Source: Hyphomicrobiales bacterium | GTDB lineage: Bacteria; Pseudomonadota; Alphaproteobacteria; Rhizobiales; Rhizobiaceae | NCBI GenBank assembly: GCA_900471525.1 | Contig: UCEZ01000027.1 | Coordinates: forward strand, 61,195-125,194 | Direction: 5' to 3' | DNA length: 64,000 bases | Shown here: positions 45,593 to 54,105 of the stretch, piece after piece | How positions within the stretch are numbered: position 1 is the stretch's first letter | Layout: each line of letters begins with the position of its first letter | Translations under genes and position numbers: made by a program | The notes under the pieces: model-generated | Told to the model about the DNA's origin: nothing | The model's input: the letters and a program-made list of their open reading frames with translations, nothing else | Database searches by the model: none

Positions 45593-46225
45593 ATGCCCTC
45601 CACCGAGTTGCTGATCGCTTTCCTCGCCACCACGGCAGTCTTTGCCTACATTCCCGGCCCGGCGATGCTCTATGTGGCGGCCCAGACCATTGCCCGTGGC
45701 CGCTGGTCCGGTCTGATGGCGGCGCTCGGCATTCATCTCGGCGGTTACGTCCACGTCATTGCTGCCGCTGCCGGCCTGTCGATCCTGTTTCACGCCGTGC
45801 CCACCCTTTACATGATCGTGAAGTTCGCCGGCGCAGCCTACCTCGTCTGGCTGGGTATCTCGCTTTTCCGCGCCAGGGCAGAGGGCGACACCGCCCTGCC
45901 CGGCATTGAACCGAAATCCGGTCGGCGGGCCTTCTTCGAAAGCGTCACCGTCGAGGTTCTCAATCCCAAGACGGCGATCTTCTTCGTGGCCTTCCTGCCG
46001 CAGTTCGTTGATGCTTCCGCAGCTTTCCCGGTCTGGCTACAGCTGGCAATCCTTGGAACGATCGTCAACCTGATGTTTTCGTCCGCCGATGTCGTCTGCG
46101 TGTTTCTAGCCGGTGCCGTGATTGCAATACTGCGGCGCTCAAGCCAGGCGCAGCGCCTGATGCAACGGGCGGGTGGCGCCATGCTGGTCGGACTCGGCGC
46201 TCATCTCGCCTTTCAGAAGAGCTGA
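45593..46225 (+). CDS. LysE/RhtB-family amino-acid exporter
   Basis: The 210-residue membrane protein has about six helices. It shows the RhtB/LysE features IPGPAMLYVAAQTIARGRWSGLMAALGIHLGG (conserved block), KFAGAAYLVWLGISL and EVLNPKTAIFFVAFLPQF (around residue 125). Members export basic or hydrophobic amino acids and related compounds; the substrate is unknown. It precedes the photolyase operon, but a gap of about 130 bp with a promoter-like element separates them. Confidence 0.9.
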   Translation: MPSTELLIAFLATTAVFAYIPGPAMLYVAAQTIARGRWSGLMAALGIHLGGYVHVIAAAAGLSILFHAVPTLYMIVKFAGAAYLVWLGISLFRARAEGDTALPGIEPKSGRRAFFESVTVEVLNPKTAIFFVAFLPQFVDASAAFPVWLQLAILGTIVNLMFSSADVVCVFLAGAVIAILRRSSQAQRLMQRAGGAMLVGLGAHLAFQKS

Positions 46226-46354
46226 TCCGCAACTACTTTTGCATAGAGGCCGCCGCCCACATCCTTGACTTAACGGGGCGGCGAGGCAGCCCAGATTCGC
46301 TTGTCGGCATCTATCGCAAAACGATGAAATAAAAAGCTTTCTGCGCGAAACCTT

Positions 46355-46380
46355 TGATCCGCCGTATCCGTATCTGCGTA
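46355..46380 (+). promoter_or_regulatory. ECF-sigma-type promoter before the photolyase operon
   Basis: The element is TGATCC (46355-46360), 16 bp, then CGTA (46377-46380). This is the shape expected for the ECF sigma factors that pair with ChrR-type anti-sigma factors (TGATCC in the -35 region). Exactly the same element with the same spacing stands before the chrR-like gene 7.5 kb away. A start site near 46387 would give a leader of about 20 nt to the ATG at 46406. Confidence 0.7.
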
Positions 46381-46405
46381 CATTGTGAGACAGCACGATG
46401 CGCGG

Positions 46406-47869
46406 ATGACAATGAAAAACACGGACCCCTCCCCTGACGGCCCGATTATCCTCTGGTTTCGCAAGGATTTGCGACTGGGCGACAATCACGCGCTCCATGC
46501 CGCGGCCCAAGCTGGTCGCGATATCATTCCCATCTACATCCGCGAGCCATCGCAAAGCGGTAACGAGCCTCTGGGAGCAGCACAGGCGTGGTGGCTGTAT
46601 CATTCGCTGAAAAGCCTGGGATATGCCCTCGGTCGCCTCGGAAGCAGGCTTGTCCTGCGCAGTGGCGAGCCGTGCACCATACTTGCCGAACTGATTGCCG
46701 AAACCGGCGCGTCAGCCGTCTACTGGAACCGCCGCTATGATCCGAACGGTATTGCGGTCGATGTCCCCGTGAGGGAAAGGCTGGGTGCCAAAGGCATGAC
46801 CGTCAAGAGTTTTGCCGGACAGCTTCTTCATGAGCCATCACGGTTGAAGACGGGGTCTGGTACGCCTTATCGCGTCTATACCCCGTTTTGGCGTGCGCTC
46901 GAGGCCTCCGGGGAGCCGGACGCACCGCTGGAAGCTCCTGATGCGCTGGCCGCTCCGGCTGCATGGCCGCGCGGCGAAGACTTGGCCGGCTGGAAACTGC
47001 TGCCGATAAAACCTGACTGGGCACACACATTCTCGGAACTCTGGACACCCGGCGAGGCCGCAGCGCTCGAAAGGCTCGAGGCCTTCGTCGAGGACGGCCT
47101 CTCCGGCTACAAGACCAACCGCGATCTGCCCGCGACCGACGGCACGTCACGGCTTTCCCCGCATCTGGCAATGGGAGAGATTTCCCCGGCCCGCGTCTGG
47201 CATGCCACGCGCAATCTGAAGGATGTTCCGGCCGACGACATGATCACCTTCCGCAAGGAACTGGTCTGGCGCGACTTCTCCTACCACCTTCTTTTTCACA
47301 ATCCCGATCTGCCGCGTGAAAACCTCAACCGGAAATTTGACGGTTTCGCCTGGATGGGAAACGACAGTGCCTTTGAGCGCTGGACGAAGGGCGAGACGGG
47401 CTATCCCATCGTCGATGCCGGCATGCGGCAGCTCTGGCGACACGGAACGATGCACAATCGCGTCCGCATGATCGTGGCATCCTTCCTGATCAAGGACCTT
47501 TTGATCGACTGGCGCCGTGGAGAGGGTTGGTTCCGGGATACGCTGGTGGATGCCGATCCGGCGTCCAATGCGGCAAGCTGGCAATGGGTTGCGGGCAGCG
47601 GCGCTGACGCGTCGCCGTTCTTCCGTGTCTTCAATCCCGTGTTGCAGGGCGAGAAATTCGATCCTGACGGCGCCTATGTCAAAACCTTCGTACCGGAACT
47701 GAGGGACTTGCCGGCGAAATTCATCCATCGGCCGTTCGAGGCGCCAGAAAGCGTCCTCGGCGCCGCCGGCATCGTTCTCGGCACGACCTATCCCAACCCT
47801 CTCGTTGACCACGCAAAGGCGCGCGACCGTGCGCTTGCTGCCTATAACAAAATCAAGGACGCGGTATGA
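46406..47869 (+). CDS. phrB: Deoxyribodipyrimidine photolyase
   Basis: Photolyase repairs UV cyclobutane pyrimidine dimers using FAD and blue light. The 487-residue protein begins with PIILWFRKDLRLGDNHAL (antenna-domain start), and the C-terminal FAD domain has GYKTNRDLPATDGTSRLSPHLAMGEISP, LVWRDFSYHLL, TGYPIVDAGMRQLWRHGTMHNRVRMIVASFL and WQWVAGSGADASPFFRVFNP. GTG 46385 and ATG 46412 are other possible starts. Its stop overlaps the next start (ATGA), so it leads an operon with an FAD protein, DUF1365 and a cyclopropane synthase. Confidence 0.95.
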   Translation: MTMKNTDPSPDGPIILWFRKDLRLGDNHALHAAAQAGRDIIPIYIREPSQSGNEPLGAAQAWWLYHSLKSLGYALGRLGSRLVLRSGEPCTILAELIAETGASAVYWNRRYDPNGIAVDVPVRERLGAKGMTVKSFAGQLLHEPSRLKTGSGTPYRVYTPFWRALEASGEPDAPLEAPDALAAPAAWPRGEDLAGWKLLPIKPDWAHTFSELWTPGEAAALERLEAFVEDGLSGYKTNRDLPATDGTSRLSPHLAMGEISPARVWHATRNLKDVPADDMITFRKELVWRDFSYHLLFHNPDLPRENLNRKFDGFAWMGNDSAFERWTKGETGYPIVDAGMRQLWRHGTMHNRVRMIVASFLIKDLLIDWRRGEGWFRDTLVDADPASNAASWQWVAGSGADASPFFRVFNPVLQGEKFDPDGAYVKTFVPELRDLPAKFIHRPFEAPESVLGAAGIVLGTTYPNPLVDHAKARDRALAAYNKIKDAV

Positions 47870-49209
47870 GCGTTTCCCTTTCCCACGGTTCGCATTATCT
47901 CCCCGGACGACGCCTTTCCATCGCCGTGATCGGTTCCGGCGTCTCCGGAAGCTCGGCCGCCTGGGCGCTCGATCCCATCCACGATGTCACGCTTTACGAG
48001 AAGGACAACCGTCCGGGCGGCCACACGGCAACCGTCGATATTGACTATGATGGCACGCCGATTTCCGTCGATACCGGTTTCATTGTCTATAACGAGGCCA
48101 ATTATCCGAACCTCACGGCACTGTTTGCCGAGCTCGACGTGGCGACCCACAAAAGCGACATGAGCTTTTCCGTATCGCTCGATCACGGACGGTTGGAATG
48201 GAGCGGCGACACTCTGGCCACCGTTTTTGCCCAGAAACGCAATCTCATCAGGCCTTCCTTCCTGATGATGTTGCGCGAGATCCTGCGTTTCAACCGGATC
48301 TGCCTGGAAGATCGCAATGCCGGCCGTCTCGAGGCCATGTCGATCGGTGACTATCTTAACTGGCGCGGTTTTACTCCGGGCTTCACCAACAACTACCTGG
48401 CGCCGATGGCCGCCGCCATCTGGTCGTCACCGACGGCAAAGATGCTGGAGTTCCCTGCCGAGAATTTCATCCAGTTCTTCGACAATCACCGCCTGATCTA
48501 TTCCAAGCCGCATCCATGGCGGACCGTCACGGGCGGCAGCCGCAACTATCTGCGCAAACTTCTGAATCCGCTCGGTAACCGTGTGCGTCTCGGTTGCGGT
48601 GTGCGCTCCATCCGCCGGGAAGACGGCCGCGTCGCCGTTGTCGACGAACAGGGCATGACGAAAACTTTCGACAAGGTCATCATTGCAGTCCACAGCAACC
48701 AGGCGCTGGCCATGCTCTCCGACCCGACGCCTATGGAAAGCGCGCTGCTATCGGCCGTGCCCTATCACCCTAACCGGGTCATTCTGCATCGTGACACCGC
48801 ATTGATGCCGAAGCGGAAAAAAGTATGGGCATCGTGGAATTACCTGCGCGCGACGAAACCCTGCGGTTCACAGGGCGTCGCCGTCAGCTATTGGATGAAC
48901 CGGCTGCAGGGAATTCCACAGCAGCATCCGCTTTTCGTTACGCTCAATCCGGAGCGCGAACCGGCGCCGGGCAGCGTGTTCGCGGAATTTTCCTACGATC
49001 ATCCGCAGTTTGACGCTCGTTCGATGGCCGGGCAGCGCGCGCTGAGATCCATCCAGGGACACAACGGCACTTTCTTTGCCGGCGCCTGGACCGGATACGG
49101 CTTTCACGAGGATGGCCTGACATCGGGGCTTGCCGCAGCAGAAGCACTCGGCGGCATCATTCCCTGGCGTCAGCAGATTTCCTCCGTGTTCAAGGAGGCG
49201 GCTGAATAG
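47866..49209 (+). CDS. NAD/FAD-binding amine-oxidase-like protein
   Basis: The 447-residue flavoprotein has an N-terminal FAD-binding motif IAVIGSGVSGSSAAWAL (around residues 18-34), then YEKDNRPGGHTATVDIDYDG and the C-terminal FAGAWTGYGFHEDGLTSGLAAAEAL. It belongs to the amine-oxidase-like group that regularly sits beside DUF1365 and cyclopropane-fatty-acid synthase. The reaction is not established; a link to lipid modification during photo-oxidative stress is inferred from context. It is coupled to the photolyase upstream and ends directly before DUF1365. Confidence 0.9.
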   Translation: MSVSLSHGSHYLPGRRLSIAVIGSGVSGSSAAWALDPIHDVTLYEKDNRPGGHTATVDIDYDGTPISVDTGFIVYNEANYPNLTALFAELDVATHKSDMSFSVSLDHGRLEWSGDTLATVFAQKRNLIRPSFLMMLREILRFNRICLEDRNAGRLEAMSIGDYLNWRGFTPGFTNNYLAPMAAAIWSSPTAKMLEFPAENFIQFFDNHRLIYSKPHPWRTVTGGSRNYLRKLLNPLGNRVRLGCGVRSIRREDGRVAVVDEQGMTKTFDKVIIAVHSNQALAMLSDPTPMESALLSAVPYHPNRVILHRDTALMPKRKKVWASWNYLRATKPCGSQGVAVSYWMNRLQGIPQQHPLFVTLNPEREPAPGSVFAEFSYDHPQFDARSMAGQRALRSIQGHNGTFFAGAWTGYGFHEDGLTSGLAAAEALGGIIPWRQQISSVFKEAAE

Positions 49210-50088
49210 ATGCACTCTTCACCCGGATCGGACATGACGAAGAATGGCGCGCCTCCTGGCGAGGCGGCGGCGCTTTATGCCGGCCGGATCATGCACCAGC
49301 GGATGAAGCCGGTGGGCCACCGCTTCAGCTATGACGTCTTTTCCCTGATGATCGATCTCGATCGGCTAAAGGAGGCCGATGGGCTCAGTGCGGCTTTCTC
49401 TGTCAACCGCACGAATCTGCTCTCTTTTCACGAGAAGGATCATACGGGCGATAGCGCCGTGTCGCTGCGTGGCTACGTCGACGCATTGCTGGGCGAAGCT
49501 GGCTTGCCGGCGCGGCCAGCGCGCGTCCTTCTCGTCTGCTACCCACGCATCCTCGGTCTCGTGTTCAATCCGCTGGCCGTCTACTATGCCTATGGTGCCG
49601 ACGGCGCGTTAATCGGAATGGTCTACGAGGTTCGCAACACATTCGGCGAGCGCCATACCTATGTTTGCCCCGTCCAGTCGGGTGATGTGTCGGTCGCCGG
49701 TGTTCGCCAGCAATGCGACAAGCTCTTTCACGTGTCGCCGTTCATACCCATGGCAATGCGCTACCAGTTCCGCATGCTGCCACCGGGGGAACAGGTCCGC
49801 TGGCGCATTCTGGAGACCGACAAGGACGGACCGCTGCTCGCTGCGACATTCTCGGGCGTTCAGGTGCCGCTGAAAACAGGCAAGATTTTGCGTCTTGTTG
49901 CCCGGATTCCGCATCTTACACTCAAGGTCGTAGCAGGGATTCACTGGGAGGCGTTGAAGCTCTGGATCAAGGGCGCCCGCTACATTTCGCGACCCCAGGC
50001 CCCTGAAGCAACGAGCATCTGGAGGGATGGCCGCAGGGTAGCACCCGGATTTTCCGATAAATCTCAGGTTGGAGGTCCGGCGGAATGA
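49210..50088 (+). CDS. DUF1365 protein
   Basis: The 292-residue DUF1365 protein includes YAGRIMHQRMKPVGHRFSYDVFS (residues 19-41), the basic LLVCYPRILGLVFNPLAVYYAYG (around 110) and VYEVRNTFGERHTYV. Its ATG follows the stop of the FAD-protein gene directly. The family is nearly always next to the FAD protein and CFA synthase and has no proven activity. Membrane association is plausible because of hydrophobic and basic stretches near the C-terminus. Confidence 0.9.
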   Translation: MHSSPGSDMTKNGAPPGEAAALYAGRIMHQRMKPVGHRFSYDVFSLMIDLDRLKEADGLSAAFSVNRTNLLSFHEKDHTGDSAVSLRGYVDALLGEAGLPARPARVLLVCYPRILGLVFNPLAVYYAYGADGALIGMVYEVRNTFGERHTYVCPVQSGDVSVAGVRQQCDKLFHVSPFIPMAMRYQFRMLPPGEQVRWRILETDKDGPLLAATFSGVQVPLKTGKILRLVARIPHLTLKVVAGIHWEALKLWIKGARYISRPQAPEATSIWRDGRRVAPGFSDKSQVGGPAE

Positions 50089-50131
50089 GGTTATTTTGTG
50101 TCAAGGCCAATGATTGCTGAGGATCTGTCCA

Positions 50132-51385
50132 ATGGGTACAGCAGGCACCGGTTATTGTGATCCGAAAGACGGGGAGCGTCTTTCCACCGAAAATTTGTCA
50201 CGCCTTCTCAAGGGCCTACCCGCTAAGGCGCAGATGGTTCTGCGCGGTCTCGTCCACATGCAGGCCGGTTGCCTGAAACTGACATTGCCGGATAGCCGGA
50301 CCGTGGTGGTCAAGGGCAAAGCGCAGGGGCCCATAGCCTCCGTCACGCTTCACAACTGGAATATGCCCCAGCGTGCGCTGACCGGCGGTACCATTGCGGT
50401 TGCCGAAAGCTACATGGATGGCGATTGGGACAGTCCGGACGTCGGCGCTTTCCTGGAACTCTTCCTCGTCAACACCGATGTTGGCCGGAATTTCTCCAAC
50501 GGTGCGCGCGGCGTCCTGCGTGTGGTCGAGAAATTCCGTCATTGGATGAATGCCAATACAAAGACCGGCTCGAAGCGGAACATTTCCGCCCACTACGATC
50601 TGGGCAATGCCTTCTACAGGGAATGGCTCGATCCGACGATGACCTACTCCTCGGCCCTCTATTCGACGGGAGCCAATGATCTTCAGTCGGCGCAACGCGC
50701 CAAGTACAAGGCGCTGGCGGAGGCGGCCGGAATAACAGCAGGCCACCATGTGCTTGAAATCGGCTGCGGCTGGGGCGGTTTTGCCGAATATGCGGCGGGT
50801 GAGATCGGCTGCAAGGTGACCGGCCTGACGATTAGCCGCGAACAACTCGCCTTTGCCAACGAGCGTATGACGAAAGCAGGCCTTTCCGACAAGGTCGAGA
50901 TCAAGTTCCAGGACTATCGCGACGAGACGGGGCTCTACGACCGGATCGTGTCGATCGAAATGTTCGAGGCCGTCGGCGAAAAATACTGGCCGGCTTATTT
51001 CTCGCAGTTGCAGCGTTGTTTGAAACCAGGTGGGAAAGCCGGCCTGCAGATCATCACCATCAAGCCGGAAGCCTATCGGGAATACCGCGCCAATCCGGAT
51101 TTCATCCAGAAATACGTCTTTCCGGGCGGCATGTTGCCGACGCGCGAACATCTGATCGATCTCGGCCGCAAGGTGGGCCTTAAGATCAGCGGCGATTTCG
51201 GCTTCGGCCTCGACTACGCCCGAACGCTCGCCGAATGGCGCGAGCGCTTCTGGAATGTCTGGGACAAGGTTGAGCCGCTCGGCTTCGACACGCGTTTCAA
51301 ACGGCTCTGGGAGTTCTATCTGTTCTACTGCGAGGCCGGTTTCCGCGCCAGGAACATCGACGTCAGGCAGATTGTGTATGAATGA
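50132..51385 (+). CDS. cfa: Cyclopropane-fatty-acyl-phospholipid synthase
   Basis: The 417-residue SAM-dependent methyltransferase adds a methylene across double bonds in membrane lipids. Landmarks are ISAHYDLGNAFYREWLDPTMTYSSA (around residue 150), the SAM-binding LEIGCGWGGFAEYAA (around 207), VSIEMFEAVGEKYWP, and YVFPGGMLPTREHL. A GAGGA lies about 8 nt before the ATG at 50132; a TTG at 50114 is an alternative start. It is the fourth gene of the photolyase operon. Cyclopropane lipids are part of singlet-oxygen responses in other alphaproteobacteria. Confidence 0.95.
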   Translation: MGTAGTGYCDPKDGERLSTENLSRLLKGLPAKAQMVLRGLVHMQAGCLKLTLPDSRTVVVKGKAQGPIASVTLHNWNMPQRALTGGTIAVAESYMDGDWDSPDVGAFLELFLVNTDVGRNFSNGARGVLRVVEKFRHWMNANTKTGSKRNISAHYDLGNAFYREWLDPTMTYSSALYSTGANDLQSAQRAKYKALAEAAGITAGHHVLEIGCGWGGFAEYAAGEIGCKVTGLTISREQLAFANERMTKAGLSDKVEIKFQDYRDETGLYDRIVSIEMFEAVGEKYWPAYFSQLQRCLKPGGKAGLQIITIKPEAYREYRANPDFIQKYVFPGGMLPTREHLIDLGRKVGLKISGDFGFGLDYARTLAEWRERFWNVWDKVEPLGFDTRFKRLWEFYLFYCEAGFRARNIDVRQIVYE

Positions 51386-51539
51386 GCGCACAGCCGGTGG
51401 CGTTGCCCGGACGCAGATCGGCCCCCAGATGCTTCTCGCCTCTATCCGACAATAAAGTCGTCGGCGCGGCTTTACCGCCGCTGTCGAGACGCTTATGCAG
51501 GCCGCAGCTTTTTCAACCGATCGTTTCAAAGGTGATGAC

Positions 51540-51896
51540 GTGCGTCTTGCATGGGTTTTTCTGGCGCTCGCCATTGCTACCGAAGTTGTCGGTCTCACGG
51601 TGATGAAGGCGGCGTCATCAGGCGGCGGCGTCTGGGGCTATGCCGTCATGTACGTATCGATCGCCCTCTCCTATGTCTTCCTTGCCAAGGCGGTGAAGAA
51701 AATCTCGGTTGGCGTCGCCTACGCCATCTGGGAAGGTTCCGGCATCGCGCTGATCACGCTCGTTTCGGTGTTCGTTTTCAATCACGTCCTGAATTCTCAG
51801 GAGATAATCGGTCTGATGATGGCGGTCGGCGGCATCATTCTGGTCAATGCCGGCGAAGTCCACGAAGACGAGGAGACCGCCAGTGACCTCGCCTAA
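51540..51896 (+). CDS. SMR-family membrane protein, subunit 1 of a pair
   Basis: The 118-residue protein starts at GTG 51540 (RLAWVFLALAIATEVVGLTVMK). The first helix has the conserved membrane Glu (TEVVG), typical of small multidrug resistance proteins. The rest shows helices with GVAYAIWEGSGIALI. It overlaps the next SMR gene by 14 bp, so the two probably form a heteromer like MdtIJ. The stop of cfa lies 154 bp upstream. The substrate is unknown. Confidence 0.87.
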   Translation: MRLAWVFLALAIATEVVGLTVMKAASSGGGVWGYAVMYVSIALSYVFLAKAVKKISVGVAYAIWEGSGIALITLVSVFVFNHVLNSQEIIGLMMAVGGIILVNAGEVHEDEETASDLA

Positions 51897-52209
51897 CGTC
51901 TATTTCCTCTTTGCCGTTCTGGCCGGCGTGCTCGATGTCGCAGCCAATCTCGCCTCGACGAAATCGAATGGTTTTGCCCGGCGCGGCTGGGGAATCCTGT
52001 CCATCCTGCTGGTGCTGGCGGCATTTGCGTTGCTGGTGGAGGCAGTCAGGGGCATGGAACTGGCGATCGCCTACGCGATTCTCGGCGCTACCGGAATTTT
52101 CGGTACAGCGATCTCCGCGCGGGTTCTTTTCGGCCAGAAGCTGAAGCCGATCGGTTGGGTCGGGCTGGTTCTTGTCTTCGGCGCTGTGGTCGTCCTTCAC
52201 ACCGCCTGA
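51883..52209 (+). CDS. SMR-family membrane protein, subunit 2 of a pair
   Basis: The 108-residue protein starts at GTG 51883, inside the end of the previous gene. It shows four SMR-type helices: FAVLAGVLDVAANLASTK has Asp in place of the usual Glu, followed by GMELAIAYAILGATGIFGTA and a last helix GWVGLVLVFGAVVVL. It probably pairs with the upstream SMR protein. Its 3' end overlaps the convergent SDR gene by 13 bp. Confidence 0.85.
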   Translation: MTSPNVYFLFAVLAGVLDVAANLASTKSNGFARRGWGILSILLVLAAFALLVEAVRGMELAIAYAILGATGIFGTAISARVLFGQKLKPIGWVGLVLVFGAVVVLHTA

Positions 52210-53039
52210 GGATCTCGTTTCATCACCTCGACGGCGTGGCCTTCCTTAACGAGCGGACGCGTCTTCCATCCAGTGGCCCTGTTGATGAGCCAGAAATAGA
52301 GACCATAGGGGAGCAGGTTGACCAGCTTCAGCGCGTAAGTGAAACGCTTGGGAAACGTGATTTCGAAGCCGTGTGACTTCAGGCCATCGGCAATACGATC
52401 AGCCGCGATCTGCGGACTGACCAGGGCCGGCATCGGAAATTCGTTCTTTGCCGTTGCCGGCGTTTCGACAAAACCGGGATTGATGACCTGCAGGCGGATG
52501 CCGGCCTTGTCGAGATCGAATTTCAGGCTTTCTGCCATGTTGATCAATGCCGCCTTGGTTGCGCCATAGGCAGCGCTCGTCGGCAGGCCGCCATAGCCGG
52601 TGGCGGAGGACACGATGGCGATCTGGCCGCGACCCCTCGCCTTCATGTGGCGCACCGCCGGCAGCAGGCAATTGACCGTGCCGTGCAGATTGATCGCAAA
52701 CGTCTCCTCGAAGTCTTCGCGGTGCATGTCCTCGCCGTGAACGGGTCTATACACGCCGGCATTGAGGACGGCCAGCACCATCGGCCCGTGTTCGTATTCG
52801 ATCGCCGCGAGAACACGCTCCATGTCCCGTGGATCCGTTACATCGCCATCCAGAACGATGATCTTGCCGGGGCCTCGCGCCTCATGTTGAAGCTGCACCA
52901 GTTTCTCATGGTTGCGGGCGGTCACAACCACATTGAAACCGTCTTTCACCAATCGCAGCGCCAGGGCTCGGCCAATGCCCGAGCTTGCCCCCGTGACCCA
53001 TGCCAGACCCAAATCGGGATGTGCAACAAAATCGGTCAT
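52197..53039 (-). CDS. Short-chain dehydrogenase of the photo-oxidative cluster
   Basis: The 280-residue SDR has the NAD(P) motif TGASSGIGRALALRL (residues 15-29), VLNAGVYRP (around residue 90) and the catalytic S and YxxxK (SSATGYGG, then AAYGATKAALI around residue 155). The C-terminus has a hydrophobic, basic segment that may contact membranes. ATG 53039 has AAGGA upstream; 53054 is a longer option. The convergent cfa/SMR genes and the upstream chrR-like gene suggest the stress-response module. A weaker TGATCG-N16-CGAT variant lies just upstream, overlapping the leader. Confidence 0.9.
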   Translation of the reverse strand: MTDFVAHPDLGLAWVTGASSGIGRALALRLVKDGFNVVVTARNHEKLVQLQHEARGPGKIIVLDGDVTDPRDMERVLAAIEYEHGPMVLAVLNAGVYRPVHGEDMHREDFEETFAINLHGTVNCLLPAVRHMKARGRGQIAIVSSATGYGGLPTSAAYGATKAALINMAESLKFDLDKAGIRLQVINPGFVETPATAKNEFPMPALVSPQIAADRIADGLKSHGFEITFPKRFTYALKLVNLLPYGLYFWLINRATGWKTRPLVKEGHAVEVMKRDPQAV

Positions 53040-53147
53040 GGCCGGTCCTTTCACTGCTTATCGGGGACCTCCAAAACGGCGATCACCAAACAATACGCAT
53101 TGAAATGCAGTTTGTTCCCGCATTCGGGCCATTCTTCGGCAGGGCGT

Positions 53148-53795
53148 TCAGCCGATGAAGTCGCCGATCAGCTGGCGCAGCGAACCCGTCAGTTTGAACG
53201 GGGCCTGGAAGACGGCAAACCCGATGCAGGGCCGTTCACGTTCCGCCACCGGCCGGTGATCGATGCTTTCATCCGCCACCGAGATATCACCTTTGGCGAA
53301 ACGCCCGCGCGTGTCATTGAAGGCGCCATCCAGAACGAGCGAAAGCTCGTAGCCTTCATGCGTATGGGAAGGGATTGCCCGGCCGGGTCTCAGCCAGAAA
53401 AAGCTCACGTCGCAACCGTCGATCTTTCCAAGGCTGTATTCCTTGAAACCTGGCAGCTTCCTCTTCCAGGGGATTTCGTCTGCCTCCAGACCGGCAAAGT
53501 CATGAATCGCTTTGGGGAAAAGTGCATTTGCTGATCTGGGGGAAGCCTTGATCGGCATTGCCATCGGCTCTGCGGCAAAGACCGCTTTCAAGGCCGCATC
53601 TCTTGAATTGAGCGCAACCGGTTCCATCTTTTGCAGGATATCGCCGGCGACGGTTTCGTATTCGGCGACTTTCGGTCTGTTGATGGATTGCATCTCAAGG
53701 TGCGCCTCGACGAGGACGCGCGCCGGCTCCGGCAAAATGCCCGCAGCGTAACGTGCCATCAAGGCATCCACTGTATCCAGCTGAACATCAGCCAT
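53148..53795 (-). CDS. ChrR-like cupin protein with lost zinc site
   Basis: The 215-residue protein is of the ChrR family: zinc-binding anti-sigma N-domain plus C-terminal cupin. In Rhodobacter ChrR the N-domain ligands are His6, His31, Cys35 and Cys38. Here AHLEMQSIN keeps one His but has Gln and Asn at the two Cys positions, and the first His is also absent. The cupin (about residues 100-200) looks intact: SHTHEGYELSLVLDG and a later DHRP. No ECF sigma gene is adjacent. The protein could be a non-zinc anti-sigma factor or a pure sensor. An ECF-type promoter lies 53-78 bp upstream. Confidence 0.88.
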   Translation of the reverse strand: MADVQLDTVDALMARYAAGILPEPARVLVEAHLEMQSINRPKVAEYETVAGDILQKMEPVALNSRDAALKAVFAAEPMAMPIKASPRSANALFPKAIHDFAGLEADEIPWKRKLPGFKEYSLGKIDGCDVSFFWLRPGRAIPSHTHEGYELSLVLDGAFNDTRGRFAKGDISVADESIDHRPVAERERPCIGFAVFQAPFKLTGSLRQLIGDFIG

Positions 53796-53847
53796 CGATT
53801 TTTTTTACCTGTCTTGCCGCTCGGCGTAGCGGAAACTATCGCCTCAT

Positions 53848-53873
53848 TACGCCGAGGGTCAAGAAATGGATCA
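53848..53873 (-). promoter_or_regulatory. ECF-sigma-type promoter before the chrR-like gene
   Basis: Read on the minus strand: TGATCC (53873-53868), 16 bp, CGTA (53851-53848). It is identical in both boxes and spacing to the element before the photolyase operon. This places the chrR-like gene and the photolyase operon under the same regulator. Confidence 0.7.
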
Positions 53874-54105
53874 TTCCGCTCTTGAAACTGCACGATTGAA
53901 GTCGGGTCAATTTTTGCCCGTGACGGCGCCGAGTTGAAACGCTATTTCTTGTTTCACCGGGCGCTCCAGCCGAAAAGATGCTAGGATTCCGGTATGTTGA
54001 ATTGCAAAGGTCATCACGGTCGATGCGGTTCCCATGCCCTGCCCAGGTCACCATCAGGTTCAGGCGCGTGCCTGACGCAACTACCCGCTGCCAAGAGGTT
54101 CGCTC

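Noticed and set aside
50216..51598. A 460-codon open frame antisense to cfa
   Set aside because: It is a shadow frame in high-GC coding DNA, while the plus-strand cfa is unambiguous.
53058..53085. TGATCG-N16-CGAT upstream of the SDR as a third ECF promoter
   Set aside because: Both boxes deviate, and a start from it would leave almost no leader before the SDR gene; kept only as a weak remark.
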